Shown here one piece after another: positions 11,144 through 22,860 of a stretch of DNA of 39,302 nucleotides. The stretch's first letter is position 1; every line of letters begins with the position of its first letter. The DNA is from Rhizophagus sp. LPA8_4_AMF (Eukaryota; Glomeromycota; Glomeromycetes; Glomerales; Glomeraceae): positions 1 to 39,302 of the forward strand of contig JADRCO010000281.1 in assembly GCA_021464525.1 (NCBI GenBank), read 5' to 3'. Made by a program: the position numbers and the translations under genes. Below the pieces are notes generated by a model. The model was given only the letters and a program-made list of their open reading frames with translations, was not told the DNA's origin and searched no databases.

Positions 11144-13628
11144 TTACTCAATTTTAATGTACTTTCCTACTTTAAAATTAAAAAAAAAATAAATAAAGCG
11201 TAAACGAATATTAAAAAGAATTTTATCAATAAATACTTACCATTATTTTCATGAGAATTTATATTTAATTCTTCAATATTTCGTTTAGTTCCATGTACGT
11301 TTGATCTATTGATATAAATTATATTTAATTAAAAGATTTGAATTGTTAAATTTTTAAAAAATTTTCAATTTTTAATTACCCTTCAATATCAATGTCAAGC
11401 TCATGTTCTATTGAAGTATAACCTATAAAAATGAAAATTATATATACATTCAAATATTTATTATTAACTGTTAGTATTTTATAGTTATTTTATTTATATG
11501 TTTTTTTAATACATACCTTTAGAGGAATTGATAGATGAACATTTAGAAATAAAAGAAGTTAATAGTCTACTCGTAAAAATAGCATTTGGGTGATGTTTTT
11601 CACTAAACTCGGGTCCAAGTTTTCTTGAATTTATTAACTCTTTTCTTTTTGATTCAGCTTGATTAAATACTTCATTATGTTTATGTCTAAAAGACCAACT
11701 ACCAAGAGTATTGCGAATTTTCTTTATGGATGGTCTTTTTTTAGGGTCAGGGTCCCAACAACTTTTCATTAACTTTGCATAACATTCTGGTGTATCTTCT
11801 GTAATTTCAGGTCGTTTTCCATCAAGAATTTTATAAATAAGCTGAATATCATGCTCTTCATTAGCGAAAGGTTTACAACCTGTGGTAAGTTCCCACATAA
11901 TCATGCCCATACAATAAACATCAGTTTCTTTAGAAAATGAAGATCCTTTAAATATTTCTGGTGCAATGTAAGGTATCACTCCATATATTTCATTATTTGA
12001 TGACGTATTATTTGCAGGTTGGGATAATCCTAGATCTCCAATTTTCCAATCATGTCGTCCATAAAGCTTTACATCTTCTGATGAGGTATAAGATGGATCA
12101 AATAATATGTTTCCACTATGAAAATCTCGATGTATATAATCTGCTTTATGAATAGTTTCAAGTCTAAAATAAAAATTAATAAATTAGGAATTATTATTAG
12201 TAACTCAATTGAAATATTAATTTTATTTACCCTTCTGAAATTTGCCATAGAATAGATAATTTTTTTTTATTCCATGTAATATATGTAAAACTTTTTTGTA
12301 ACCAGTTGTGTAAATCTCCTTTTTTTGCGTATTGCATTACTAGTATAAAATCATCTAATTCAGGATCTTTTGTAAAACCATAAGTTCCAATAATATGATG
12401 ATTAATTTGATAACAATATTGATTTGATTTTAACTATAAAATTCATGATAATAAATTAGTTTATTTATAATACATTAATAGAAAGTATAAATGTAAGATT
12501 ATTCACCTCATTTAAAAAATATTTGTCGATATCTTTAGAATTCATGAATCTTTTTAGAATGACAGTTTTATTTCTACTTCTTGATACACCGTTGTAGCTA
12601 TGGTAAAATGAACCATCTGACCAAGTTGCTTGATATATAATACCAAATCCTCCTTTTGCTATTTCTTTTATATTCGTAAATTGAGAATATGGTATCCATT
12701 CCATTGATATTTTAACATTTTGATAAATAGAATTACATATAGTATATGGATGAAATTCTTTATCAATACCTTTTACTTTATCAGCAAATTCGGTTATTTT
12801 TAAATTATTGTGAATATCAAGCCTCAAATTGGAAAGTAAATCATCTAAATCACTATTTCCGACGCTAATTTTTGTGATATCAAAATTAATGGATGATACT
12901 CTTTTGCATTTTTTACATTGAGATTGAATTGTAGATCCAAAAATAACATTTGTCGTTAGACAATATCTACAACCAATATAAAATATAAAACAATTCGTAC
13001 AATACTTTTGACAGTCTGATGTAAATGTTAAGGATATTTTACAAGCTTCACAATATGATGTATCATGCCACCATGGTAAATAAATAATTGGAATAGGATT
13101 TTCAGATAAGGTTGATTTTATACATCCAGAAGAAATTTGATAACAATCTGAACATAAATTAAACTCATATCCTTTTTGAAGTAATGATTTCCTACATAGT
13201 TTGCAATGATTTTCACTTTCAATCACATTTTTGTGTAAATTAGTACGATTATTAATATAAAATGCAGGAATTTGTTTAAAACATAATATTTCAAAGAAAT
13301 TTCTACAACATTCCGGAATATTTTGTGGCTCATATATTAGTATTCTATTTATTCCATGTTCAGTACATTTCAAGTTCTTTGTATACAAATATATGTCTAA
13401 GTTTATACTATTTTTATCATTTATATCAGCGATATAACTTGATAAACATTTTTTGCAATATTTTTGGCGACATAAAATCGTCTCAATATATTCTTCTCCA
13501 CAATAAATACATTTATTATCATTCTTATTAAATGAAACAAATAAGATCGGTATTGGGCTAGATTTTAATTTTGGCGTTGGGTCAAAATAATTTTCATCAT
13601 ATTTATTTAAGATTTTTGTGAGTTCCAT
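11144..13628 (-). CDS. cysteine-rich TKL-type protein kinase (paralogue D)
   Basis: Six exons (13628-12507, 12433-12231, 12163-11517, 11422-11380, 11305-11241, 11169-11144) give 701 residues; all phases agree with the three paralogues. The N-terminal 245 residues hold CxxC pairs at 40/43, 58/61, 142/145, 159/162, 193/196, 210/213, 220/223 and 238/241, probably zinc ligands. A linker (GNSDLDDLL, then MEWIPYSQF) precedes the kinase domain: glycine loop AKGGFGIIYQ (324-333), lysine K359, helix-C glutamate E374, HRDFHSGN with D455 and N460, DLG at 485-487 in place of DFG, and APE at 509-511. A tail of about 60 residues follows. The motif set supports an active Ser/Thr or dual-specificity kinase of the TKL expansion in Glomeromycotina; the substrate is unknown. 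Confidence 0.9.
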
Positions 13629-14102
13629 TTTATTATGTTTTTAAATAAATATTGAAAATTCAACATATTTATAATTTTAACAGATGATAGATTATTTCAA
13701 GGAGTTGAAAATGTAAAAACTTTCCGTTGGTGTTATGGAAAAGTATTCTAGAATTTTTCATATGCATGGAATTTTAAGAATTCACAGAAAAGTTCTTTTT
13801 TGTATTTGGAAGTATTTTATCGAAAGGGTAAATGCATGAATTATATTATAATTGGTTAGTTATTGGAAGTTTTCAAAATGAGAAAACTCCTGCCGATCTT
13901 CACCATTTTTTTTTCTAAGTTAGAGGTTATACGAATTTGCAAAAAAATCAGTACGGGTACGGTTGTTCAAGTTGATACCGGTGCTGTTACCTTGACGCAG
14001 ATCGTATTCTATAGCTCTATATAAAATAAGTACTAATGTATACATTTAGCATAGTGATTATTTATATATCTATGTCCATTTTACGATAGTGGTAATGACG
14101 TT
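13629..14102. other. 5' flank of kinase D
   Basis: The part 13690-13857 is conserved upstream of kinase F (29312-29494), with shared words such as TTCCGTTGGTGT and TTCTAGAATTTT and a common end ATAATTGGTTAG. It likely holds promoter elements. The remainder shows no gene. Confidence 0.5.
13746..13759. promoter_or_regulatory. heat-shock-element-like motif upstream of kinase D
   Basis: TTCTAGAATTTTTC has two perfect head-to-head TTC/GAA units and a third shifted by one base. It lies about 120 bases from the ATG within the block shared with kinase F. Confidence 0.35.
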
Positions 14103-14112
14103 TATTTGGACA

Positions 14113-14439
14113 GGACCCCGGATAATTGTAATTGGGATCATATGCAAAAAATGAGGTAGATTTTGCATTGTTACACAGCATTATCTCAAATTCTAACTAA
14201 ATAATTTGACATTAAAAGATTCCTCTCTTTAAGATTACTCTATTATGTTATAATATTTACTTAATAAAATTACATGTTAGGTGATGTGTAAAGTTCAAAA
14301 CACGTTGCATCTCTATAAAAAAATTTTTCAGAAAAATGATCACGTGTCTGAGTCTCTTCGGAATAAAAATCATTTATCGGAGTTTTTTCCAGAATTTTTT
14401 TATAGGGCATGTGACCTCGATTATAATTATCCGGGGTCC
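14113..14439. mobile_element. MITE-like element with terminal inverted repeats
   Basis: The ends GGACCCCGGATAATTGTAAT and, inverted, the same sequence with one change (at 14420-14439) form terminal repeats, with weaker symmetry for another dozen bases. The flanks carry a direct repeat TATTTGGACA (14103-14112 and 14440-14449) that can be read as an 8-10 base target-site duplication. At 327 bases with no transposase it is a non-autonomous DNA transposon. The duplication length fits hAT (8) or Mutator-like (9-11) elements and the ends do not decide between them. Confidence 0.75.
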
Positions 14440-14449
14440 TATTTGGACA

Positions 14450-15457
14450 TCATATGAAAAAACAAGAAATTTTGTCAACCGTTTCGGCTCTATAATATAT
14501 ATAAGTATATATAGGACAAGTACGATACGGTACGGAATTTTTGAAATATCTAACCGTATACTACAGGTTTTCAAAATCTTACCATACTGAATATACATAT
14601 AATCTTTATTCTACACGACCTCACACAACTGACAACTTTCGTTCTACTCTATTTCTAATTAACTGCTGTTAACAAATGTTCATTTTTTTATTCGAAAAAT
14701 CGAATTCCTGACAAAATTTACCCATTCCTAATAGCTTGCAGCTTGTAGTGTTTGTCAAGGAAAGTAAAACTCAAACAGTCTTCTGGTAACTCTAAAGACG
14801 GAGTATCTACACATTAGAATTCCGAAATTAATTTATTTATTACACATTTTCTGACTATAGGACAGATCGGAGAATCTTATTTTAATATTAAATATAGTAG
14901 ACATTTATAATCAATTGAATCGCATCCTTGAGGTTGACAATCCATATTTTATAGAAATTTTATCTATTATAAAAACATTTATCTTTATATGACATTTACT
15001 ATTATCGTTCTTACACCATGGAATATTTTTTTTTTCTTTTTTATTAGAAATAGCTATTAACAGTAAATTTACTAATTTAATGAATTTAAAATCTGTAACC
15101 ATTATAAATTGAAAAAATAACGAATTATTACTGTCCGTCTTTATCAATTAAACTTATTTGGTTCAACTAGATTCTTCAATTTTTTCATCTCGAAAATTTA
15201 AATATTGAATTTCAAATAGGGTTGTTCATTGTATTGAATAACTTGTAAAGTATAAAATTGTCCTAAATAAGAACTTTAGCATTAAGTTTTTAGATCACGT
15301 TCCGTGTAAGTGTCAAGTAAATACTAGGGTTCAGGAGATAAATTTCTGATCAACTTTTCACTATTATCATTATTTCAGTTAAATAAAAATATATCTGATA
15401 TAATATAAATATAAATAACAATCGAAAAGAAGTTAGTTAATAATAGTTTATTATACT
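14450..15457. other. spacer with an old match to 22.9-23.4 kb
   Basis: No gene is seen. Words around 14925 (CATCCTTGAGGTTGACAAT) and 15040-15210 recur in degraded form around 22940 and 23090-23220, so this flank belongs to an old duplication that also includes the BTB-TLDc relics to the right of each stretch. The 78-codon minus-strand frame inside it (14911-15147) is not conserved in the other copy. Confidence 0.45.
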
Positions 15458-15550
15458 CTAAATTCTAAAAGATTCAATTTCTTCAATCTCATAATAATTA
15501 TCACAAATTATCTTCTTAATATTCACTATAACTAATACATAACTTTGCAG
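15458..15550 (-). pseudogene. 3' end of a BTB-TLDc pseudogene (left part of a split copy)
   Basis: The terminal frame reads YYEIEEIESFRI, equivalent to YEVEEIEAFSVVKI of copy C. The DNA matches the pseudogene end at 23445-23520 (shared CCACTATAACTAATA-type words). The match stops near 15535-15550 and resumes at about 18055, so this is the 3' fragment of a gene cut by inserted sequence. Confidence 0.55.
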
Positions 15551-18054
15551 AAACCTGGTGGTTTGCAGCCTAGCAGTCACGTGTTTGTCACCAAATATTT
15601 TCAAATTCGTATCTAGCGAGCTGGAATAATAATCATCAAAAGATAGCAAATGACATCGAATAAAATTAATCAGACATATTTGTGCGACGTATCTGCGAGT
15701 ATACAACAATTAATTGACTAATTTGCTTAAGATGTAAAAAATATATTTTTTTTGTTTTGTATTATAAAAAGTTTTTTTTTTAAAACTTCATGAAATTAGG
15801 TGTATATATCAATTATAAGGTATTATCAGTAAAAATTGTAAGCAATAAAAATCAAAAAAATTCTATCAATATAACGAGATCAGCTGCAGTTCAATTAAGT
15901 TAGTTAAACTTTTTAAACTTTTATAAACTTTTTTTCGCTCTTTCATTCATTCATTCTTTCCCTTCCTCTTTCATTTTTCCTTTTTCCCTCTTTTTCGTCT
16001 ACCCTTCACATAAAACTAGAATACCTTAATAAACTTTGTTTCTTACCATAATTAGTAACAAAAAAATAATTTATTTCAAATTTCGTGTCTACAGTACTAT
16101 TAATTTTATAAGAAATTTTTAAACATTGTTAAATAATTATTTATTGTATTTATTTAAAATAACAAGAGTACGAAAAGTTCAACTACTGTGCCAAATGAAA
16201 CAGAAGCTGCAAGTAAATAGTATAAATAGTATTAATCATTACGTACTTTTCAGTTAGACAACCAGTGAGTTTTCTATTTCTTTCTTTTTTTTTTTGTTTT
16301 TCTTCATATTCACTATTTTAGGTTTTATTTTTTTGTTTCTTTTTCTCTTCGTTATTGATTTTCATTTTTTTGTAGGGTTTGGCTTCTTTTTTTTTTAGAT
16401 TTTAGCAACTCTCACAGGGTTTTCTTTTTTTTAAGTTAAGAAATTAATTACAGTTAAAGCTCCACGAGAATGATATCAGATCCATGAAAATTGTACCTTC
16501 GATGGTTGGAATGGCATTAGTGAAGGATTTAGTTTGACTTTAATGCGTAAAAAAGGGTCTGAATGAATTATTGTTTCCCTTTTCCAGTTTTCTTTGAAAT
16601 GGAGTGAGTAATCAATTTATGTTTGTTGCCTTTTGCGTTCATTGCTAACAATCATCTTTCTTTTCTTTTTTCTAGGTTTTGGTACTTCCTTTTTTTTAGG
16701 TTTCAGTGAGTTTGGGCATTTTTTCATTATTTACTGTTTTTTCTTGTCGTTTTTGGTACTAATCTTCCTCTTTTTTAGGATTTGTCTTCGTTACGTGTAG
16801 AATACGGTAAGAAATCAGGATTTTTTTTAATTATTTCTTTCAATGAAATGTTTTCTAACTTTTCGATTCTTCACTTTCTTAGCCGACCAGATCTTTTGGA
16901 TGTGTGGATTTTGGTGGGCACCAGAATTTTTCTTTGATTTATTTCTTCTAACGAAAATCTTACTAACATTTTGACTTTTCTCTTTTTTTTAGGTCATGCT
17001 AAATGATATTATATTTTATTAAGGAATTAGCTCAAGCTAAAGAACATGTTAAAGAAATCACACCCAACTCAACAAGCCGATTCTATCAAAACTCAACAAT
17101 ATCTACCTCATTATGACTGGATCGTTGGACATGTAGATTTTGGAGGGTAACAGAATTTTCTTTGAATTTGTTTCTTTAATGAAATATCATATCAATGTTT
17201 TAATATTTCTCTTTTTTCCTAGATGATCAGATCTTTGGACGCGTGGGTTTGTCTTGGTAATACCAGAACGGATCTTTGGGCCTTGACTCTTTGATCCCTG
17301 CTTTTTTTTTTGTTGAGAGGAATAAATTGACCAGAAAACCAGCCTGATTCTGTAATCTATTCACTCAATAAAGCGTTAAGCAAATCTCCATGCAAAAGTT
17401 TATCCATCTTCCTTACATAATATCTTTCATGATTTGGCCTTGAACGTTGAATGAAGTAAGTTGTGAACCATCAGATACTTTATGGAAGTTGAGAATGGGC
17501 AAGTTGAAGCAATTCCACAATTGACCCACTGTTGATTTTTTCATCGACTTGTTCGGTAATGGCATAAAATTTAATTTATTTTGGTGAAGTTTTCATATTA
17601 GTGGAATAATACATACTGGATTACCCAATAAGTATCGTAGGACAAATATTTATCTAGTTACAGTGTATATAGTTTTAGAAATATGTATTTTTTTAAACAA
17701 TAAACATTAAAAACATTTGCGATTTATTCACAAATTAGAAAATACAATTTTACGATTTGTTTATAAATTTGATATGATTTTGATAGTACATTTTGACGAT
17801 TTCATCAACGATTCGATCAAGTCGGGTGATGATCGCCTTAATATCTTACAGGCGACTTTCAAAATTAAAATCGTGATTGTATGGAACTAAATCATGACCA
17901 AATCTTTATTAAAAGTTTTACGACGAATTTTGGCAAGGTCACTATTTGATTTCGATTTTACAAGTTTCTACAAAGAAGTTCTGATACTGTTCTGATCTTA
18001 CATCAAATAATCATAATTATTATTATAGGTATTATCTATACAGCGTAATTTCGT
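15551..18054. mobile_element. about 2.5 kb insertion in a TLDc pseudogene, type unknown
   Basis: Alignment by eye with the pseudogene at 23.4-24.7 kb shows that the left fragment (15.46-15.55 kb) and right fragment (18.06-18.5 kb) are contiguous there, so the intervening stretch is an insertion. It holds a higher-GC start (15550-15715), a pyrimidine-rich plus strand (15945-16010), an array of acceptor-like motifs (16.3-17.2 kb) and an imperfect tandem repeat (16.88-17.27 kb). No terminal repeats, transposase or long ORF are visible, so calling it mobile is inference from interruption only. A decayed intron-rich gene inserted by duplication is an alternative. Confidence 0.35.
16883..17271 (+). 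repeat. imperfect tandem repeat of about 110-230 bases
   Basis: Three units start at about 16883, 17115 and 17225. Their openings are GACCAGATCTTTTGGATGTG, GACTGGATCGTTGGACATG and GATCAGATCTTTGGACGCG, followed by TTTTGG-type words and ACCAGAA. Units 1 and 2 then continue with a T-rich, intron-like tail (with TTTCTT.TAA.GAAA words) ending in pyrimidines plus AG. Confidence 0.5.
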
Positions 18055-18500
18055 TTTTTGTGTATCATCGTCGCCTTCAGATGAATATCTCCTGCTGAAT
18101 AATTATGAATATAATTATTTTAAATTTCAACCGGAATGCGATTACTACAGTAAATATTTTTCGCGAATTTTGACATTTGACTAAAACTAAGATCGGGTCA
18201 TTAAAAATCATATTTACTTTTTATCAAATTTGTCTTTGCTGTCTATAGACAAGGTCAAAATTGTATAATGAAACATTTTTATTTCGAAAAGTAGTTGCAT
18301 CATATTTTTCGGTCCAATTGATGATCATATAAGCAAGTTTTGGTTTGATATTGATCCTAACTCATGAAGGCAAAATGTTGATTTTTTTTAAATGAAGTAT
18401 TTTTCATATAAATTCTTTAACATCATAAATATTATTAGGAATAATGACCCGAGCTAGGACCCTTACTGCTATATCTTTCAGGACCGGAATTATAATAATT
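18055..18500 (-). pseudogene. BTB-TLDc pseudogene, right part of the split copy
   Basis: Eroded TLDc and BACK sequence. GTCCAATTGATGATCATATA near 18312 and AGCAAGTTTTGGTTTGATA near 18332 match the SNLIKPKLA..IAGWIERK segment, TTTTCATATAAATTCTTTAA near 18403 matches EFYMKN, and GGAATAATGACC near 18440 matches AVIP. It ends near the left border of the E duplication block at about 18549, so the BACK and BTB portions are missing, apparently removed when that block was placed here. Confidence 0.6.
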
Positions 18501-18838
18501 CCAGCCAGTATCTAACAAAGGAATATTCTGACAAGAATTATCAGGAACGTGTAACGTAAACACCCAGAAAATGTCACGTGCAATATGTTAAACGTCAGAA
18601 TTATTGTGGCGAAGTTCAGACAACATATATGTAGATTTAACGTTGTATTTTATCTTAATATATTATTCAGAATAATTTCGCAATTTCGATTGCATAAATT
18701 ACAAATTTATTAAATGTTAAAATTAATAGTTAAATATATGATATTGATAATAATATGAAATAAATATGAAATCCAATATTCAAGAACGTAAAAATATTAT
18801 TCGTAATTGATTTCCCAATCCATAGTATTTTATTATTA
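18501..18838. other. 3' flank of kinase E, copy of the kinase D flank
   Basis: 18549-18838 repeats 10833-11143 with few changes. No gene is present. Confidence 0.6.
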
Positions 18839-21343
18839 TTACTCGATTTTAATGTACTTTCCTACTTTAAAATTTAAAAAAAAATAAATAAAGTGTAAAC
18901 AAATATTAAAAAGAATTTTATCAATAAATACTTACCATTATTTTCATGAGAATTTATATTTAATTCTTCAATATTTCGTTTAGTTCCATGTACGTTTGAT
19001 CTATTGATATAAATTATATTTAATTAAAAGATTTGAATTGTTAAATTTTTAAAAAATTTTCAATTTTTAATTACCCTTCAATATCAATGTCAAGCTCATG
19101 TTCTATTGAAGTATAACCTATAAAAATGAAAATTATATATACATTCAAATATTTATTATTAACTGTTAGTATTTTATAGTTATTTTATTTATATGTTTTT
19201 TTAATACATACCTTTAGAGGAATTGATAGATGAACATTTAGAAATAAAAGAAGTTAATAGTCTACTCGTAAAAATAGCATTTGGGTGAGGTTTTTCGCTG
19301 AACTCGGGACCAAGCTTTCTTGAAATTATTAACTCTTTTCTCTTTGATTCAGCTTGATTAAATTCTTCTATATGCTTATTTCTATAAGACCAACTACCAA
19401 AAGTATTGCGAATTTTCTCTATGGATGGTCTTTCTGTAGGGACAGGGTTCCAACAACTTTTCATTAAATTTGCATAACATTCTGGTGTATCTTCTGTAAT
19501 TTCAGGCCGTTTTCCATCAAGAATTTTATAAATAAGCTGAATATCATGCTCTTCATTAGCAAAAGGTTTACAACCTGTTGTAAGTTCCCACATAATCATA
19601 CCCATACAATAAACATCAGTTTCTTTAGAAAATGAAGATCCTTTAAATATTTCTGGTGCAATATAAGGTATTACTCCATATATTTCATTATTTGATGACG
19701 TATTATTTGCAGGTTGTGATAATCCTAGATCTCCAATTTTCCAATCATGTCGTCTATAAAGCTTTGCAACTTCTGATGAGGTATAAGATGGGCCAGAATC
19801 AAATAATATGTTTCCACTATGAAAATCTCGATGTATATAATCTGCTTTATGAATAGTTTCAAGTCTAAAATAAAAATTAATAAATTAGGAATTATTATTA
19901 GTAACTCAATTGAAATATTAATTTTATTTACCCTTCTGAAATTTGCCATAGAATAGATAATTTTTTTTTATTCCATGTAATATCTGCAAAACTTTTTTGT
20001 AACCAGTTGTGTAAATCTCCTTCTTCTGCATATTGCATTACTAGTATATAATCATCTAATTCAGGATCTTTTGTGAAACCATAAGTTTCAATAATATGAC
20101 GACTAATTTGATAACAATATTGATTTGATTTTAACTATAAATTATTTCATGATAATAAATTAGTTATTTATAAAACATTAATAAAAAATATAAATGTAGG
20201 ATTATTCACCTCATTTAAAAAATATTTGTCAATATCTTTAGAATTTATAAATCTTTTTAAAATGACAGTTTTATTTCTCCTTTTTATTCTACCAAATATA
20301 TTGGTAAAAAATGAACCATCTGACCAATTTGCTTGATATATAATACCAAATCCTCCTTTTGCTATTTCTTTTATATTCGTAAATTGAGAATATGGTATCC
20401 ATTTCATTGATAGTTTAACATCTTGATAAATAGAATCACATATAATATATGGATTAAAATATTTATCAATATCTTTTACTTTATCAGCAAACTCTGTTAT
20501 TTTTAAGTTATTGTAAACATCAAACCTCAGATTAGAAAGAAAATCATCTAAATCACTATTCCCGATGCTAATTTTTGTAATATCAAAAATAATGGATGAC
20601 ACTCTTTTGCATTTTTTACATTGAGATTGAATTGTAGGTCCAAAAGTAACATTTGTTGTTAGACAATATCTACATCCAGTATAAAATATAAGACAATTCG
20701 TACAATACTTTTGACAGTCTGATGTAAATGTTAAGGACATTTCACAAGCTTCACAATATGGTTTATCATGCCACCATGGTAAATAAATAATTGGAACGGG
20801 TTTTTCAGTTAGGGTTGATTCTATATATCCAAAAGAAATTTGATAACAATCTGAACACAACTTAAAATGACCATATGTTTCTTGATATAATGATTTCCCA
20901 CATAGTTTGCAATGATGATTTTCACTTTCAATCACATTTGTAAGTAAATTACGAATAGATTCAGTGGAATCAGGATGTAAATAAATACTAGACACAGGTA
21001 TTTGTTTAAAACATAATATGTCTAAGCAATTTCTACAGCATTCTTGAATATTTTGTGGTTCATATGTTTCATTTATTTCATGTTCACTACATTCCACGTT
21101 CTTTGTATATAAATATAAGTCTAAGTATATACTATTATTATCATTTATATCAGTGATATAACATGATAAACATTTTTTGCAATATATTTGTTCACAAAAA
21201 ATCGTCTTATTATATTCTTCTCCACAATAGATACACTTATTATCATTCTCATTAAATGAAACAAACAAGATCGGTATTGGGCTAGATTTTAATTTTGGCG
21301 TTGGGTCAAAAGAATATTCATCATTTGTATTTATGAGTTCCAT
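18839..21343 (-). CDS. cysteine-rich TKL-type protein kinase (paralogue E)
   Basis: Six exons (21343-20210, 20134-19932, 19864-19212, 19117-19075, 19000-18936, 18864-18839) encode 707 residues. Architecture and splice phases match D: N-terminal CxxC region including CEACEMSLTFTSDC, a linker with GNSDLDDFL, glycine loop AKGGFGIIYQ, lysine in VILKRF, HRDFHSGN (about 457-464), DLG (about 491-493) and APE. Introns and the 3' half are almost the same as D, marking a recent duplication or later homogenisation. Differences include a two-residue insertion before DLG and several changes in the variable stretch around residues 120-175. The E promoter has lost the TTCTAGAA block seen upstream of D and F, so expression may differ. 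All catalytic motifs remain. Confidence 0.9.
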
Positions 21344-22860
21344 TTTATTATGTTATAGGTAATTACTGGAAATTTGACATATTTATAATTTTTATTATTT
21401 TATAAGGTTAAATATAGAACTTTCTGTTGGCGTTATAGAAAACCATTTCGTATGCACGGAATTTAAGAATTTTTCTATAGTATAATAGAAGCAATTATAT
21501 CGAAGAGTACAAGCAAGAGTATACGTACGTTCGTAACACTTTGAACTTTTTCTTTTATTTGTTTTATGAGCCGATCATTATTCGTAGTCTGTACTCATAC
21601 CCCTTGTACTACTATTTTGATACTCTGCCGACTAACTATGTGACGACTGTGACGTTCTAAAATAAAATCAAGGATGGAAGGCTGACAATCATTTAATAAT
21701 AAAAAAAAATTCGAAATAGAGAATGACACTTCGTTATAGAAAAAATTTATAATTTTAAGAATATTACCATTATTTGTGTTGCACACACAGTACAATAGCT
21801 GAAAAGACTTTTCTGTAGTAGAAATTCCATATAAATATAACATTTATTCGTTTATATATTTGGATAGGATATTCACATATTATAAATTTTGTTACGTTAC
21901 CGCTTGTACAATGTATGATACTATACAACTGATTTGCAATATTTTTTTTCTTGAAGTTCTAATGAAAGTAAATTATTTAATTATGTTTTATACTGAATTT
22001 TATCAAATACATCCTAATAACTATGTAATGTGACTAATAACAATATTTTTATGAGAACTTTAAACTCAAAATATCAATTATTAGGTTGATGACGATATGC
22101 TATTTTTTTTCTGTAGCAGGAATTTAAACGTTAACGTTAAATATTAAACTTCGATATTGCTTTAGTACAAATTTCAGGTGTAGCTCTCAGTATTGTACCT
22201 TATTACTTCCCTAGATTCTTGCAAATACGGTTCTTTATATCGTTTATTATAAGTAAATATGATATCAGATTTCTTCAAATTATTTGTTATTTGTCGTTAT
22301 ATAATTTTGTGAGCGTAAATTTTTTATGTAATTGTTCATCTTAAAAAATTATCGTGTTTGATGTTTTTTTTATTTCGAGTTTTTTTTTATTTTGCATTCT
22401 AATAAATGCAAGTGAATTAAAATAATGAACAAAAAATTAACAGCATCATGCTTTCAACACATTTTTTACGTTATTTTTACTGTATGAAATAAGAAATCCA
22501 TTTGTTAAATCACGATAAATAATTTATGTGGAAAATCTAATAAACGAAAATAATAGTTGATTGATCAATTAATCACTCAAACACGATCTTTCTGGAGAGA
22601 TTATAAAATAGGAAAGAGTATATTTTTCCTTGATACAGTCCAAGCACATGGATAACGTGAAGTTGTGAAGATACTATATTCAATTATTGTTAAAGAATTT
22701 TCAATTAAAGAATTAAAGTGATTATTTCAAAAGCCCTATAAAATCATAAAATGAGTTGATAATGTAAAAACGCAATGTTATTATAAAATTAGTATATAAA
22801 AAATTATTGTGGGTTTAAGAAGAATATAATTAAACGTTCATTTCGGACGAGATTTTATTT
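21344..22860. other. 5' flank of kinase E and AT-rich spacer
   Basis: The first 170 bases keep pieces of the D/F promoter block (TTCTGTTGGCGTTATAG, ATGCACGGAATTTAAGAAT) but with deletions. Beyond that there is only AT-rich spacer. A minus-strand frame at 21595-21843 has no recognisable motif and no counterpart upstream of D or F. Confidence 0.5.

Noticed and set aside
11961-12155. Plus-strand frame antisense to kinase D (and 19656-19856 in E)
   Set aside because: Overlaps the HRD-to-APE exon of the kinases; present in both only because the kinases are duplicated.
14336-14598. Overlapping frames on both strands near 14.4 kb
   Set aside because: They straddle the right end of the 327-base MITE and its flank, show no motif, and are explained by low stop density in the inverted-repeat end.
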